Below are positions 22,211-35,961 of a stretch of DNA of 64,000 nucleotides, one piece after another. Below the pieces are notes generated by a model. The model did no database searches. It was not told where the DNA came from and worked only from the letters and a program-made list of their open reading frames with translations. Every line of letters begins with the position of its first letter. Within the stretch, counting starts at the first letter, position 1. This DNA is from Paragonimus skrjabini miyazakii (lineage: Eukaryota > Platyhelminthes > Trematoda > Plagiorchiida > Troglotrematidae), in contig JTDE01000199.1 in assembly GCA_014338405.1 (NCBI GenBank), positions 273,975 to 337,974 on the forward strand. Reading direction: 5' to 3'. The translations under genes were made by a program, and so were the position numbers.

Positions 22211-25200
22211 GGAACTCAATGTTTCGAATTTCTCAAACTGTGATTCAGCTACAATGGTGTTCTTCTTCTAACAATGTAAGTTTGCCCACAAAGTTGTTGG
22301 TGTATTTCTGATTACCGAATTACTTTCCTATACTTGTGAGAACGTCTGCGGTATGTCATTATGAGGTGATGTTTTAATTCAAGCACTGCTCACAGGCAAC
22401 TGTAACTGAATACTCAATCTTATTGATAAAGCTAAAGTTACTGTGCTCACATGACAGTCAGCAGTATTGTTAAGGTCTCCTGTGACGAAGTTTCAAGTGT
22501 AGTGCTGATCCGTGCGGGTCAGTTCAAAATATTGACCGCATACAAACGCGTGGTCAGATGTGAGCCGCATTCAGTCAGCGGTAATGTATATACTCCGGTA
22601 CTTTGCAGAATTGCAAAGTACAAGTTTCGACCCCAAAAATCCTTCGACATTTCACAGCCGGAATCCCCGCGAATGTTTTGTTACGTGCATTTCTACTAAG
22701 GTTAGTGTACACTACTCACAAGAAAACGTGGCCAGGCGTTCACATTCGAAAATTTAGTCGTTTTTAATTCCAGATCAGTGGCTTCGTAGTCAGCGTGGTT
22801 TCCATATGAGAACGGGACAGACGTACTAGTCCTGACTCTGGCAAGGATGTGCACTACTGACGAGCGATAACAAGCGCGAAACTAGGGTTTAGTGGTCTTT
22901 TTCAAAATGTCCAATCAGTTGAGAGCGACGTTCAATTCGGATGAGACAAAATTCTTTATCATTGACCAGTAAGTAAAGCTGATTAGACAGAAGAATCAAT
23001 ACAGACTTAGCGTTTGCCTTCTTTTCGCTCTTGGTATGCCCACTATACTCAGCTGCAAACTTGGGTTACTGTTATAATGATCTAATCAACCAAATGATAT
23101 GAACGGCTAAGAATATAACACCAGAAAACTGTGACGAAAACGAATGGGTAAAGAAGTGTGTGTACAAATAAAACTGAAGACGTATCGATAAAAATAGAAT
23201 GACTCATTGACAAGTTGAGGTCCTTTGAGTTAAAACGGTCACTGCACACAAAAGAAAGACCACATCACAGGGTAGGTTCAGATTACGTCGTACAAATAAT
23301 TCCACACGCGAAATAGAATGGCTAGCCCTTGAGGGTTTGTAGGGCGGCAGATACATGGAGCTAAAAATTTCACCGTGCAATTAATTCGCTGGCCAAAAAT
23401 CCACCCAAAATCAAAAGACCAAGGCGGTGCGCAGAAACTCCTGTTTATTGTTGTAACCTATCGAATTCAAAAATGATGATGATGCTTTCAAACAAGCTTG
23501 CCGATGAAGTTAACAAATAGTATATACAAAACGTAAAAAATGAATCACAAAATGTAGTTGCGAACTATAAAAACTACATTGTGCCATGAGTGGAGGTACA
23601 CATCTCGGGTGCCCACTTGACAAGGTATGTAAATCAGAGCACTGAATTTGGGCAATGTAAATTTTATTGGAAGGGAACTCGGTAGTTTACATCATATTCG
23701 CCTGCACGGCTAAGTACTACATAAATCCTATGGATTAATCAGTAAAGATAGGTTAAAATTACATTGTCTGCATATGGTGTCAGTAACTGGTAACAACAAA
23801 ATGTAACATCGATCACGTTGTGTAACACAGCGCTGAGCGTTAGCGACAGTTAACATGAGTGCCGCCTATTGTTTACAAGCCGTCTTGGACACTTAAATAC
23901 GCTTACTGTAATGAACCACTCTTATAAATTGGAAGCACTGGGTGATCTGAACATATAAACTAAGGATTTTTCTTTAAGATCTCATGAAACAAATAGAATG
24001 GCACATCGCATTTTACGCACTCAGTACCATGTAAGGATGCCTGGAACTGGAATAACTATCCAATCGGATATCAGTAGGTTGAAAAATAATCAAGACAACC
24101 ACTGTGTGCAGATGAATCTATTTGTTCTTGACGTGCTTCTCTATAGTGTGTTAGGTTCCTTAGTAAGTAGTGCCATAGTCAAATGGAGTACAGCATGATG
24201 ATATGTAGAGAAGTCGTGGAGTGGAGTTACGTTCCGTTGTGTTCCATTGATTGACGAAGCGCTTTCTGTTACCAGCGTGCTGCCGTACGGACACGTAAAA
24301 CATGGTCAAGCGAGAAACGTTTATCGTAACCTTCTAACTCAGTGATGGTGGTACACCATGATGATGTGATTAGCTACTAGCGGGATACAAGTGACATTGG
24401 TTAGTCGTAAGTCAAACACAGAAGAACACGTCAAGATCTCTATTTAGATGTGTTGACGCGTCCAGGGTGAGTGTGTGTTTGATAAAGAATAAAAGTGAGC
24501 AAATGTCAACAAACCATTTACCAAATCAAGATAATTCGTACCTGATTTCCTGTCATAAATTCGACTAACTACTGTGAACAATTTCATTACTTAATTTAAC
24601 CTGAAAGTGCAAAAAAAACAAGAAATTCCAACGAACTGTGAGCGGTCGTTATTCCTTGCCCTGCGTAGAAACAGAATGAATGGTGTACAAAGGAATACAT
24701 CCTTTGCACTCCAATGAAGGTCTATCGGTTATTTATACATAGAACGTACACGGTTGTGCAAAGAGCATGATGGCTGTTAATAGCGAGTAGCCTGTCACAG
24801 TAACGAAATGTTGACCACTGGTTGGGTTTAGTAGTAAAACAACATGAAGAAAAATCCTAACCCAGTTCATATAACTATGTTATCTTGTACTGCTGGTTAA
24901 CTTTATCTTCAATTCCTTCAGTGCAATGTTGTTATCACTTCTCTTGCAATTTTAAAGTTACATTTGCTCAGCTAACTTTGAGATCTATAAACTGATGTTT
25001 TAATTTTAAATTCCTTCATACGAGAACACGAAATCAAAACATAAGAAGTAAGTGAAAAGTAGATGGAAGAGATGGAATATATGAGCAAAGAACTTAACAG
25101 ATGCTCATTAATGGACATATATATAAGTCTTATGGATGTGGTCTGCAGATCACTGTTCTCGTCCTTGCAACGTATTGAACCTCAGTTTTCATTACGATTC

Positions 25201-26376
25201 ATCCGCTGTATGGCCAAAATGAACGTTCACTAGAGTTCACGTTTGCAATGATGAACTCCAGATACACAGTCAACCGATGGATTCTGGATAGCTATATGAT
25301 CATATCATCAAAAAATCCTACCAGGTGAGTCTTATCTAACTCCTGTGTTAGGAGTTCCGTTAGTTCACACAGCAAACACTTAAGATTCTAATATGTTCTT
25401 GGCTTTAGTCATCATTCAGTACTGTCTCCTTCATATCAAAGTTGCGGTGAGATAAATCAGATTGAACTCTATGTGAATGTCTAGTGTGCATTTATGGATA
25501 ATTAATTCGAACGTCCTTTGCCATAAGGGGAATTTGTCAGGGACGCTCGATTTATCCCTTCATTTTTAGCTACGTAATTCATGATACAAATAAAGTACCA
25601 GTAAGAACTTCTGCAGATTTCTACGTGATGCTTTATTCAGATGATATGACGACGGATACTGTAGTATGTAGACACTTCATTTAGTGCTTACGTACACAAC
25701 AGGCAGACAATGTTGAAACATATAACTGACACGGTTAGTTTGTACAGGTGTAGGTTGCACGCTCAAATTGTAATAGAGGTAGTTCCGACCTTGTCAATGT
25801 TGTTGCGAGTAGTACACCTAAAGATATTGCTAGCTTCACTTGCCAGAATTGTGTCATCTCATCAGATTTGCGCGACTTAGGAGGACAAAGACAGACACGG
25901 AGTCTGTCACATCGCACACTATTCGATAGCATCACTGGCAATGAGGATAGATCGCAAAGTTACCAGGCGAAGACATAGTCACTGGTTATGAAACCCCCGA
26001 TGACTCCACTTAGCAAAATCGAGTCAGGTTGTTGGCAAAGTAACCGGTGGCCGAAAACGACAATGGACTTAGCAGTATGTCACAGTCGATGGCGTAACTG
26101 CACTCGTAAAATTGATTGTTTGTGGCGCGTGGCTGAATTTATCACTTCGTGCAGCATGATAAGCCGCTATCTCAATCATAGTACCCACAGTTAAAGTGAG
26201 CGTAAGTATTATAATTCTATCAGACGATGACACGACAAATCATACACTAGGTCTGTTTGTGCTGTGAATCGAGAGGATTGAAAAGTGAAAACAACTGTGA
26301 TGGTAGTAACTTTTTTCTCACTAAAATACGGGTGGTGAGTAATCCAGTGTATCGTTTCATCTGTGAATGAACCTAG

Positions 26377-26663
26377 TGCAGTGAGGATGAGTGATCGTAA
26401 TATACTACTCACACCACGGCTATTCAGTAGTAGGACCAGAGCATATATTTTGACACCGAACAAGCCGCAGGAAAAATGGAGGAAGAAACATCGGAGTGCA
26501 ACATCGCCCAAAATGGTACTTGCTACGTAAAGGAACTGAGCATTGGCGTCTTTGATAACGGAGACGGTCTGGGACCAAGTACCGCGTGCAAATGAGTGGT
26601 TTTGTTTGTGTTGCTTTCTCAAATAAACAACCCTTGTGTCATCCGCGTTCTTGGATCACAACA
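26377..26663 (+). mobile_element. Gypsy LTR followed by a primer-binding-type site
   Basis: Runs from TGCAGTGAGGATGAG to GGATCACAACA, contains an AATAAA signal near 26621, and is followed by TTGGTGCCGTGACCAGGAC, a TGG-starting primer-site-like sequence. The first half is repeated at 26753-26940 and, inverted, at 27906-28072. Confidence 0.72.
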
Positions 26664-26768
26664 GTTGGTGCCGTGACCAGGACTGAAGGATGAGGATTCC
26701 GTGACAGCAGCCGTTTGAGGATGGGGACTTCCGGAGCTTCCTGGAGAACTCCTGCAGTGAGGATGAGC

Positions 26769-27370
26769 GATCGTAATATACTACTCACACCACGGCTAGT
26801 CAGTAGTAGGACCAGGGCATATATTTTGACATCGAACAAGCCGCAGGAAAAATGCAGGGAGAAACATCAGAGTACAGCATCACCCAAAATGGTCCTTGCT
26901 ACGGAAAGGTACTGAACATTGGCGTCTGTGACAACAGAGACAGTCTGGGAGTTTTCTGCCAGTAATTGTCGAGCCGCATCAGCCAGCTGTTCCAACGTCA
27001 TCGGATGTGCGATGAGAGCCACCCTGAGCTGATGCCGGACTGCTGGTGGCATTCCCTCCAAGAACTGACCTGTAAGCATACGTTGTTCCGAATCCTGGTC
27101 GAAATGTGGCAGGGCTCCTGACAACGCTGCCCACGGTAACACGGCATACACTAGAGGGCCGCCTCCTGGTCCAAGCTGGGCGCCCTTGAACTGCCGCACT
27201 ACCTCCTGGCAGTCGGCGGGGCTGCCGAACCCGTCAATCAGCACCTCCTTCGCGGTGGCCCCCTCCAGCTTCGCGGGGCTACTACGCGCCGCCTCCAGCT
27301 CCGCCCTCGCCCCGCCCTTGAGCAGCATCCACATAGCCTCCAGCTTCCCCCAGTCGGTCTTGACTCCGAC
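26769..27370 (-). mobile_element. Left arm of a 602-bp palindrome: LTR fragment fused to antisense Gypsy gag
   Basis: The LTR piece (plus sense) runs to about 26940 and then joins gag on the minus strand at a TCCCAG microhomology. The gag peptide is nearly the same family as 6687-7169 (FDQDSEQRMLTGQFLEGMPP). It ends exactly at the gap. Confidence 0.85.
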
Positions 27371-27470
27371 NNNNNNNNNNNNNNNNNNNNNNNNNNNNNN
27401 NNNNNNNNNNNNNNNNNNNNNNNNNNNNNNNNNNNNNNNNNNNNNNNNNNNNNNNNNNNNNNNNNNNNNN
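27371..27470. other. Assembly gap, exactly 100 N
   Basis: The round length is the usual placeholder for a gap of unknown size. Flanks are GACTCCGAC and its reverse complement GTCGGAGTC. Confidence 0.98.
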
Positions 27471-28072
27471 GTCGGAGTCAAGACCGACTGGGGGAAGCTG
27501 GAGGCTATGTGGATGCTGCTCAAGGGCGGGGCGAGGGCGGAGCTGGAGGCGGCGCGTAGTAGCCCCGCGAAGCTGGAGGGGGCCACCGCGAAGGAGGTGC
27601 TGATTGACGGGTTCGGCAGCCCCGCCGACTGCCAGGAGGTAGTGCGGCAGTTCAAGGGCGCCCAGCTTGGACCAGGAGGCGGCCCTCTAGTGTATGCCGT
27701 GTTACCGTGGGCAGCGTTGTCAGGAGCCCTGCCACATTTCGACCAGGATTCGGAACAACGTATGCTTACAGGTCAGTTCTTGGAGGGAATGCCACCAGCA
27801 GTCCGGCATCAGCTCAGGGTGGCTCTCATCGCACATCCGATGACGTTGGAACAGCTGGCTGATGCGGCTCGACAATTACTGGCAGAAAACTCCCAGACTG
27901 TCTCTGTTGTCACAGACGCCAGTGCTCAGTTCCTTTACGTAGCAAGGACCATTTAGGACGATGCTGCACTCCGATGTTTCTTCCTGCATTTTTCCTGTGG
28001 CTTGTTCGGTGTCAAAATATATGCTCTGATCCTACTAATGAATAGCCGTGTCGTGAGTAGTATATTACGATC
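27471..28072 (+). mobile_element. Right arm of the palindrome: Gypsy gag fused to antisense LTR fragment
   Basis: Mirror image of 26769-27370 with equal length. The inner roughly 440 bp (gag: VGVKTDWGKLEAMW to RQLLAENSQ) gives the same peptide as the left arm, while the outer LTR parts differ at several positions. The frame from 27186 spanning the N run is not a gene. Confidence 0.85.
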
Positions 28073-29426
28073 TCTGATTCACACTACATTAATTTTCACT
28101 TTACTATAGAGTGGACTGCTGTACAAATTCAGCTTTCCAAGAGAATACAGTCAGCTGGTACATTTATGAGATCAAGTCCCAGCCAAGCAAAGTTTAAGCA
28201 AAAACTACGGAATACCCATTAGGCAAAACAAAAGGCCGGATAATACAGCCAATCTCTGTGTTGCCAATTTCATCCCCTTCACCTGGACCCGCGGGTAACT
28301 TGCCACAACCCTCGATCGGATAATATATTGATGACGTAACAGCAAACTTACACAACCTTCGCACTCAAAGTAATCTATATAGCGGCCAACCTGCATCGTC
28401 TTTATCATGTTGAATTGGCTGTTATCGTGGACTACGGGCTCAACCTATTCACCAATCTTTCATTATCTTGGCAATAATGGGAAACAGGCCATCTTGTAAG
28501 CGTTTGGAAATTTGGTTTCTTGACCAAGCTGACAAAGCTTCTGTGTAATGAATGAATCACTAAAAGAAAGCCAAGTAACTGATAACTCGCAAGTTGTTCT
28601 GAAATTATGGATGGTTAGTGGGTATCAAACATTCTCCAACCAATGGCACGGACTATCTTACTTTTGATTCGAGCCTGTGTTGTAACACGTAGCGAAAGTT
28701 GCCGTGGTGGCAACAGTGACTTGCAGTGTCACATTGTCTTCAGCTTTCGAATTTATCATGATTTATGCGTTATTACAGCATCAAAACGTTCACCTCGTAT
28801 CTGATTGGCTATTAACACTCGCGTGATACATCGTGACTATGATTGGTTTAATCCTAACTCGTTCACTGGTTTAATGTCACGTGCTACGTCTGCGGGTCAT
28901 ATTACATACGCTTTCTACGCTCGTTACGACTGACTTGCGTTCTGGTTTACGATACAACAATGCGTTCACTGATTTTTTATTCCGCACTCGTTTCACTAAT
29001 GTTTATTTTAAGAATACCAACGTTTTCAAACAGAACGGAGTGTTTTGTGGGTTTTCTAGACAGTTGTAGTTATACTGAACAAAATCGTTAAGCAGATATT
29101 TTCACTAGGAAAATGCGTGTTCAACTAAAATTCAGGTTCAACCATAAGGACAGTAATGTCAGACTGACAGGGCATAGATTAGATTTGTGACATGAATACC
29201 GTTATTAGCAAATCAGAAGTGTAAGACTTGATGATTTAAACAAGGGATCCACAACGCTGTTAACGTCAACGTTACAAGACACAGACACTGGCTTCCCATC
29301 ACAGTATTTGATGTCTCACTACCAGGTCGCAGATTAGAAAAACCTCAGTATACAGCATGTAATTAGAAACGAAGAGAAAAATTGCTAACCACATTGATCT
29401 ATGTTAAGTACGCTGAGCTATATACA

Positions 29427-29524
29427 AGAGCCGACTGGATAGTCTATGGGAATGCGACAGCTGCGATCAATTGTGGGTGATGTTCAAGTTGAAATTAACC
29501 AAATCCCCGACTACTCATTAGTAA
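29427..29524 (+). repeat. SINE 3'-half fragment
   Basis: GCCGACTGGATAGTCTATGG to CCGACTACTCATTAGTA matches the body and tail of the SINE at 19990-20285, in the opposite orientation. Confidence 0.8.
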
Positions 29525-29744
29525 TATACAAGAGCGTTAAAAATGAAACTAGAGTGAATGGAGTGAAAAAGTAACAGTTCTAAAGTGAACGCAGGAAAAC
29601 CAATGGAGGATTGTGCACAATCTAAAAATAAAATAGAATGAGGTTGACTGCAACAAGATTCCTCGGTATATACTATAAAAACAAAACTCGTGATAAGAAA
29701 TGAAAGTCATTCATAGTGGATCACAGCTTTCACATTCCGTTACA

Positions 29745-30060
29745 CATTTCAATCAACTGGAACTAGAATCGGGTTTTGCACTTTATTAGAGCACGGCAAT
29801 AGTGCATATGCTCTTGAACACGGGGATTTGGACTCCGACTCATGTTCTTATCAGGCGACCGCTTGAGCATTGCGCCATTCACTTAATTGGGTTCGATTGG
29901 TTTCTAATACGCAGACGCCCATCAACACTTGCTTTCCAGTAATGCCCAGATTGCCTAATTGCATCAAGAGAGGAGGCAATTACTAGCTTACTGGCTTCAA
30001 TAGATAACCCTTGTCTAGGCCTTCCCAGTTAGTGTGAAGGTGCAGAATTCAAGCTTCCTC
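29745..30060 (-). repeat. tRNA-derived SINE, diverged copy
   Basis: The minus strand has an A-box-like AATGGCGCAATGCTCAAG and a B-box-like GGAGTCCAAATCC, with the upstream leader also recognisable to about 30050. Confidence 0.72.
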
Positions 30061-30861
30061 GATAGCATAGGAATTATTGATCAACGGTCAAACTGAAATG
30101 CTTTGCTGAACGTGAAAGCTGTTATAAAATATGGATAACATTCAACTTACGTCACTCAACCCAGCAACTGATCAATAGGGAAGTAGTGATATACTACACT
30201 TTGTCAAACAATTAGTGCAAAAGTGACCGTTGCTGAGTTTCACATGCTGGACCCAGAATGCTGCGCTTACGGTCATTCGGTATTCTGGTTCAGTTTTCAG
30301 CTACACACATTGATGCAGTGTTTGGGTCTGTCGGCAATCCTATGAAATGGTAGATTAATACATCAGTGCAAATGTGTGAAGTGGCAAGAATATGAACGAT
30401 ATACTGTGTGGCTGCATTAAGGAAACAGGTTCAACAGCTTTATAGATAACGGTTTCATGTCCAAAAATACCGCTACCTTTGACTGGGAAAAGGGTATCGA
30501 TGCTCCCGTGCCTGTCGCAATGTGAAGATATGATCTACACACCTGTAACAAGATCGCTCAATCCACTCGTGTTTGGTTCCTTTTGTGTTTTAGACGATTA
30601 TTTTCATTCGGTTGTTCTTCAGTAGGATAACAGGTTTGTGGAGCTGTTGTTAGGTGAAAAGTTGAAGCCATCGACAGGTGCTTTAACCTGAATCTTAACC
30701 AGATTAGCTTTGCAATGGGTTTACATCAGGGTCTCGACGGATACCGATCCACTAGAGTTTAAATCATGTTCCAGAGAGCAACTGTGTTGCGGTACCAACA
30801 TGTATCACATTCGTTGGCATCATCCTAAACAACAATACACCAATGATTTTCACATATTATT

Positions 30862-31085
30862 AAATGCTATACAACTATGAGGAAAAACAAACCCTAGCCA
30901 AGAAGAAGATAGAAAAGGAGGGAGGAATCTAACTACTAAAATTGGCCAACCCAATATTAAACATTCAACATCAAAGTGCCTGCGACTTACAGACAAACCA
31001 CCGAGCTGTAAGTGAAGGTGAAGCGTCATCAGCGAGACAGCTTTCTTACGATTTTCGGTGCCCCGCGTCATTAATTGCACTTACC
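30862..31085 (-). repeat. Interspersed repeat, copy A
   Basis: About 220 bp resembling 55945-56170. Shared blocks include GAGCTGTAAGTGAAGGTGA, AGCGTCATCAGCGAGACAGC and GCCCCGCGTCAT. It looks like the 3' part of a retroelement on the minus strand. Beyond it, to about 32.1 kb, lies repetitive-looking DNA including a possible plus-strand RT scrap near 31930-32110 that I cannot confirm. Confidence 0.72.
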
Positions 31086-32429
31086 TTACAGACACCTCGG
31101 TCAAACAACGACAACATTCATGCCACTGAGACCGATTGACCGCCATCTCACCCAACGTCCCCTATGAATCGCTGTGGCCCCAATTAGGGAGGCTAACCCC
31201 ACCTACAGCGGCCAGCCCCTTGAGTAACGAATTCATTTCCCCATGCTTGGACGTTATCTGTCTACTTCGCACCTTATGTCAGTCGGCCGCAGCATCCGTA
31301 AAGAGAACTCAGTGTGGTAGATGACTAGTTGGCATCTTTAGTACATATCCTAGTCACCTAGGTTTTTGTAAGCAAAGACTGAACGAAAGAACTCACTTGG
31401 CAACCACAACCAAATGCCCGCATCTTAACCTCCTGGTTGCTTACTCGATGATACCAACGGATACCAGCATTCGAACGCAGATGTCAGTAGTCACATACCC
31501 GAAGACGGTTAAGGTCCTCTATCATCAGCGGCCAGGTTGTGCGGCAGTAAATTAACACAATCCTCACTGGCGCCTTATGCTTGCAACCCTTGAGCCTGAG
31601 AGAAATACATCTCTGTCGCCAGAGGTATCCTAGATTAGCGAATACCGTCCTGGCCGATCGTCCGCACAGGTGAAAACAAATGTATCAACACCGCTACCAA
31701 TGTCTCCTCGCCCTGTTTAAAAAATACCAGCCCAAAAAGTCTGGACCAGCGGCCCTATTACGTCCGAGAGCCGAAGAGCCATTACAAACTTCAGTTTCGG
31801 TGGGGGGTTCAAAATTTACGGATCCAGATACCATTAGTTTGTGGCGGTAACAGTGTAAGCAGGAAGCCACCTAAATTGATCATCAGTGTCCCGTTCAGTA
31901 TACTAACCTTCTGGACTTATCATGGGTGAGTGTGACATACGCCTCGCTGACAACTTACCTGATAAACAGTCGCCTTGGAGCAGTTGCACGGATAAGCTTG
32001 AAGAGTCTGTCATTGTTTCATTGTGCAAAAGCGGGTTTTTATTGGTCACACCTTCTGATCAACGGTCAAACCACCTTTCGACTTCCTACAAATATCCCTC
32101 GTGAGCTTTTTATGTGAATTGCTAGGAAGAATGTTCCGCCTGGTGCCCAACAATTCCGGAAATTTCTTTGAGACGCAGCTTTTGTTTAATCCTCAAACTG
32201 CCATGTCGATTGCTACAGCACCTATTGTATGAATGGCTTATGAGACTTGGGGTCAACAGCCATGAGGATGTTCACGGTGCGAATTGCTAAGTTTGCGTAC
32301 TAGGCTAGTTTGATACTTGTTTTACCGACGGTGCAGCCGTTTTCTTAACAGCCAGCCGTTGATGTCAGTAAGGTCGTTGTCCAACAAAAGTAAGAACAAA
32401 ACAACAACGTATCAGTGCGTGGTCTGAAT

Positions 32430-33100
32430 CTACATACGTGCTTCAATAAGAAAGACAGTCCTGAATGAGGCTCTGCCATTTATAACTAAAAGCTTTACGG
32501 TCCATCTAAGACCAGGTCTGACTGAGAGAAGGGGACACCAAGTATAACAAGGACGCGCAGGATGTCTGAAACTACTGCTGGCTAAAGATAATCTATGCTC
32601 AAAGTACAGCTGTAAAAATCGTCTACCATTATCCGGGCGATGTGATACCATCCCAAGTCTGCCACCTAAACAAGACTCGGCCTCACCAAGGCGGCCGATC
32701 TGGGCGTTCATATCTCCGGCAAGAATGACTGTATCAGAACCATATGTCAACTTGAGGATACCAGTCAGATCCCAGTAAGAGGTGCCCTTGACACTGACGT
32801 CACTGCGGTCAGCTGGAACATAAACAGCTACGAAAAAATGATTTTGGGAAGTTGTCCGTCTAGAGCTAGCCTTAAGAGAACTTGCCAAGCGGATGATACA
32901 AATCCTACTGCGAACAGGAATTCCATCTACCAATGCGGCTGAGTACTACACCTAATCCAACCTGGCCGGTAGTGGCGGCTACGAAGTCACCTGAAATTTG
33001 TACCCAGTATCGAGTAAACAAAGCTGGCGCCGACTGTTCGATACATTATTTACTGCCCTGAATTCCAGTCTCCGAGATGCAGTAGGTATCAGCCTTCAAC
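32430..33100 (-). mobile_element. Non-LTR retrotransposon endonuclease domain (RTE-like LINE)
   Basis: The minus-strand frame reads HFFVAVYVPADRSDVSVKGT, then TVILAGDMNAQIGRL and LASSSFRHPARPCYTW, the APE-type endonuclease signatures (GDMNAQ/GDFNA, and the strand ending TW) seen in fluke LINEs. An upstream frame adds LKADTYCISETGIQG and VGLGVVLS. At least one frameshift separates them. No RT follows on this strand. Confidence 0.82.
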
Positions 33101-35961
33101 AAGTCATGTTCGTGCGAGGGTGGTCTACCGACCTGTCTGTTTTAGAGTGCAAACTTTGAAAACACTTATATCAGTCCGCATTTTAGTGTCGTCAGTCGTG
33201 AACGTGGACTGTGCGATGAATGTTCATTTAGAAGATCAACATACAGAGTATATGCTTCAGTACCACCTCAAACAAGAACACATATTTACACATAACATTA
33301 ATCCAAGGGTGCTACGGTTGTCAATGTCAAGTTCATGTACAGAAGACCAATTCTTGTTGCAGTGCACTCTAATGTTCTTTCGTGCATTTTTCTCGGGTAT
33401 TTTAATACTTAAATGTGTGCTTTAACCTGACTACTGACGGGTGGTAGCGTGTGATCGTTTTAATTTCACTACACTAGGTCTAAGCAAAGGACTGTGGTCG
33501 AATTGTAAGAGATATGTCTTAAAGGCACAGTGTTGCTATGGCTAGCTATATCTGTTGCGGGGTCAGCAGAGTAATTACTAAAAATGGGGACAAGATACGA
33601 GTGAGAGCTAAATTTGACAGAACGGTAGGAGAGGGGTCAACGTTAGGACGTTTCTGCCTATCCACCCTACTGTGTGTAGCAGATAGTGCGACCCGGTCTG
33701 TACCGCAAGACGGTCGATGCAGTATGAAATTCTTGGTATTGTGAATATTTATTATTGTATAGGGGTTGAGAAAATGTCAGGACGCCCAGACATAGACAGG
33801 AGAACGATTAGGGTTCTCAACCAAAGTCTGTGATTCAAAAACCTTTACCGCAAGGCAACGAGTGGGCGGCAATGTACCAAAACTGATACTTATTATCAGC
33901 CTGCCTGGTATGAGTAACTCTGTCAGTGTGACCGTCATACTGTCCAGTTTAGCCTAACGAGTCATGGAGATGCGCAAACCATCATACCGTGTTAAGGTCC
34001 AGTCTCGCTGTGATAGATGTGTCAGACTAAAGTATCACGATTAGTATTTACACCAGGCGTATCAGTCGGGAGAGGTAAAACACAAAATGGATTCTAGCCA
34101 ACTCACAGATATTTGGGAGGCGTAAAAGCGCGGCATATTTGAATCGCAGTTCGAGAAGGTGCAAACCTAACGAGATAAAGCTGGAACCAATTAATAAGTG
34201 GCTAATAGTATGCAAACGATCATTGCGCTCAATGAGTTACATTGCGGAATGGGCTTGTAACCAGTCTGCGACTGGCCGCTTACAACGGGCGGTCACAGAA
34301 GCGTGTACACAGACTAAGTAGCGGGAATGTATGGTTGCAGTCGAAATCTTTGGGAAAATCACACTGTCCATTATCACCGCGGTTGAAGGTCGTCGAGCTA
34401 GCCAATAACGCAGTATAGATTAAGTTTCTCAGTTAGTCTTTTGCAAAGTTACACTGTACAGTTTAAAGGTCGCTTTACTGTGCATTTGAAAAAACTTCAG
34501 GTGCAACATTGCACCAAAATATATGGGTCACTAGAGTGACAACTGCCAGCCAGAATTCCAACTGTAAAGCGTTAGTCAATAATCCGACAGTGATGCACCA
34601 CATGATGTGCATGATTCATTGGAATTTTACATCTGGAAGGCGGTTTTCAGTGCTTGACGTGATGTTTTCTTACACCAAAAATGCCTTTCGTGTTCAACGT
34701 CCCTGTCGATGATTTCCCAATTCGGTCTAGCAGTTGTAGCATTTTCAACTGTCATACTCAGCAACACAGACGGGTGAATTGTATTTTTAAATGACAAAAG
34801 TGACAGTTTTTAGGGTAAGATTTGTGGTTACTGAGTACTGTTGCACACAACTATTTTGAGTCACAATTGATTGTACGTTCATATAGAGGTCTAGATCATA
34901 GTGCAGAAAAGACAAAGTTTATCGTGTTGTCCTATGAAGGCAAACAAATGACGATAGGTTTAAACAGTCTTCATTTGTAATTAAAAAACTGACACCGCTC
35001 ATCGGCGTACCACAGGTCTGGCTATATTCTCTCAGGAAGTCATTGTATTCAGTCACTTTTTAACAAATGTGGTGACGATTGCACATAGAAAGTGGGTAAA
35101 CGAATTAAGGAATGTTCACACCAAGCATTGGATCAGTTTAATGATCCTGTGCACCGTTCAACCGAATCTCAACTTATTTGACTTGTAGTAAAGTAATTCG
35201 TAAAAAACAGGGCAGAATTAATTTCACCGTTTCACGTAATCATAGCCTGCGACTGAGTAGTCTGTCTCAGAGTTATGTAGGCTGTACTCGACACCCATCA
35301 CATGCCCCCGTCTTGCTTCAACTGGTTGCCTCATTCAGGTCGTACTTTTCGTAATCAGGGTCAAACGAGCTTTAGAAAACCATTGACAACCGTTACTCCA
35401 CGTCTCAATTAACCGTTCGTTTTCCTTCAAGTTTTACAACTAACGATTAAAAAGAGTGCAGGAAGTGAGTTCACCCCATCGACCACGCGCTCTACTCCCC
35501 GTTAGTCAATCTGATAAGAGGGACATGCAGTTTCACATTCTCAGAGTGAAACCTATTCGATCGTGGGGGAGCGCTCATTAAATCAACCCGTACGAGTGTG
35601 TTGTAAAGTCACAATGAAACAGAAATGTTTTGCTGAGTCAGAACTACCATGAGGACTTAGTGCATTTGAACGCGGAAGCAAAGCTAAACAAGGTAGAAAA
35701 AGAACTGGAGTCTTCTGCCTGTCTCCTATTGGGGCTTGGGGATTCAAATTCAATCAGATTTTGGGCGCACAATTTGGGCTGTTTGCCGTCGCCCGACGAT
35801 TGGGCTTACAAACCGCTCCCAGGTTATTGTTCGAACGAAGAGAGTCAAGTGTGTTAAGCCATATAAATAAATTAGAGTTGATTATGCTTGCTTAATTTTC
35901 CGTCAGACCTGCACAAACATTTAACAAGATTTATTTATTAAACAATGTTGTCAATTTCTAG

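Larger units (their letters stand above)
18959..35961 (+). other. Inferred 17-kb intron of the membrane-protein gene
   Basis: Starts GTAAGC and ends TTTCTAG, phase 1. It holds SINEs, hairpins, a Gypsy palindrome around an assembly gap, a shared interspersed repeat and a LINE endonuclease. The remaining stretches (22.9-25.9, 28.1-29.4, 33.2-35.9 kb) show nothing I can name. Additional phase-1 exons could be missed. Confidence 0.5.

Noticed and set aside
26867..27956. Two 256-262-codon frames crossing the gap
   Set aside because: Both run through 100 N and are mirror images; half of each is the antisense of gag, so neither is a gene.
31922..32117. Two overlapping plus frames with an RT-like LEESVIVSLCKSG
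   Set aside because: Too short and ambiguous; opposite strand to the nearby LINE endonuclease.
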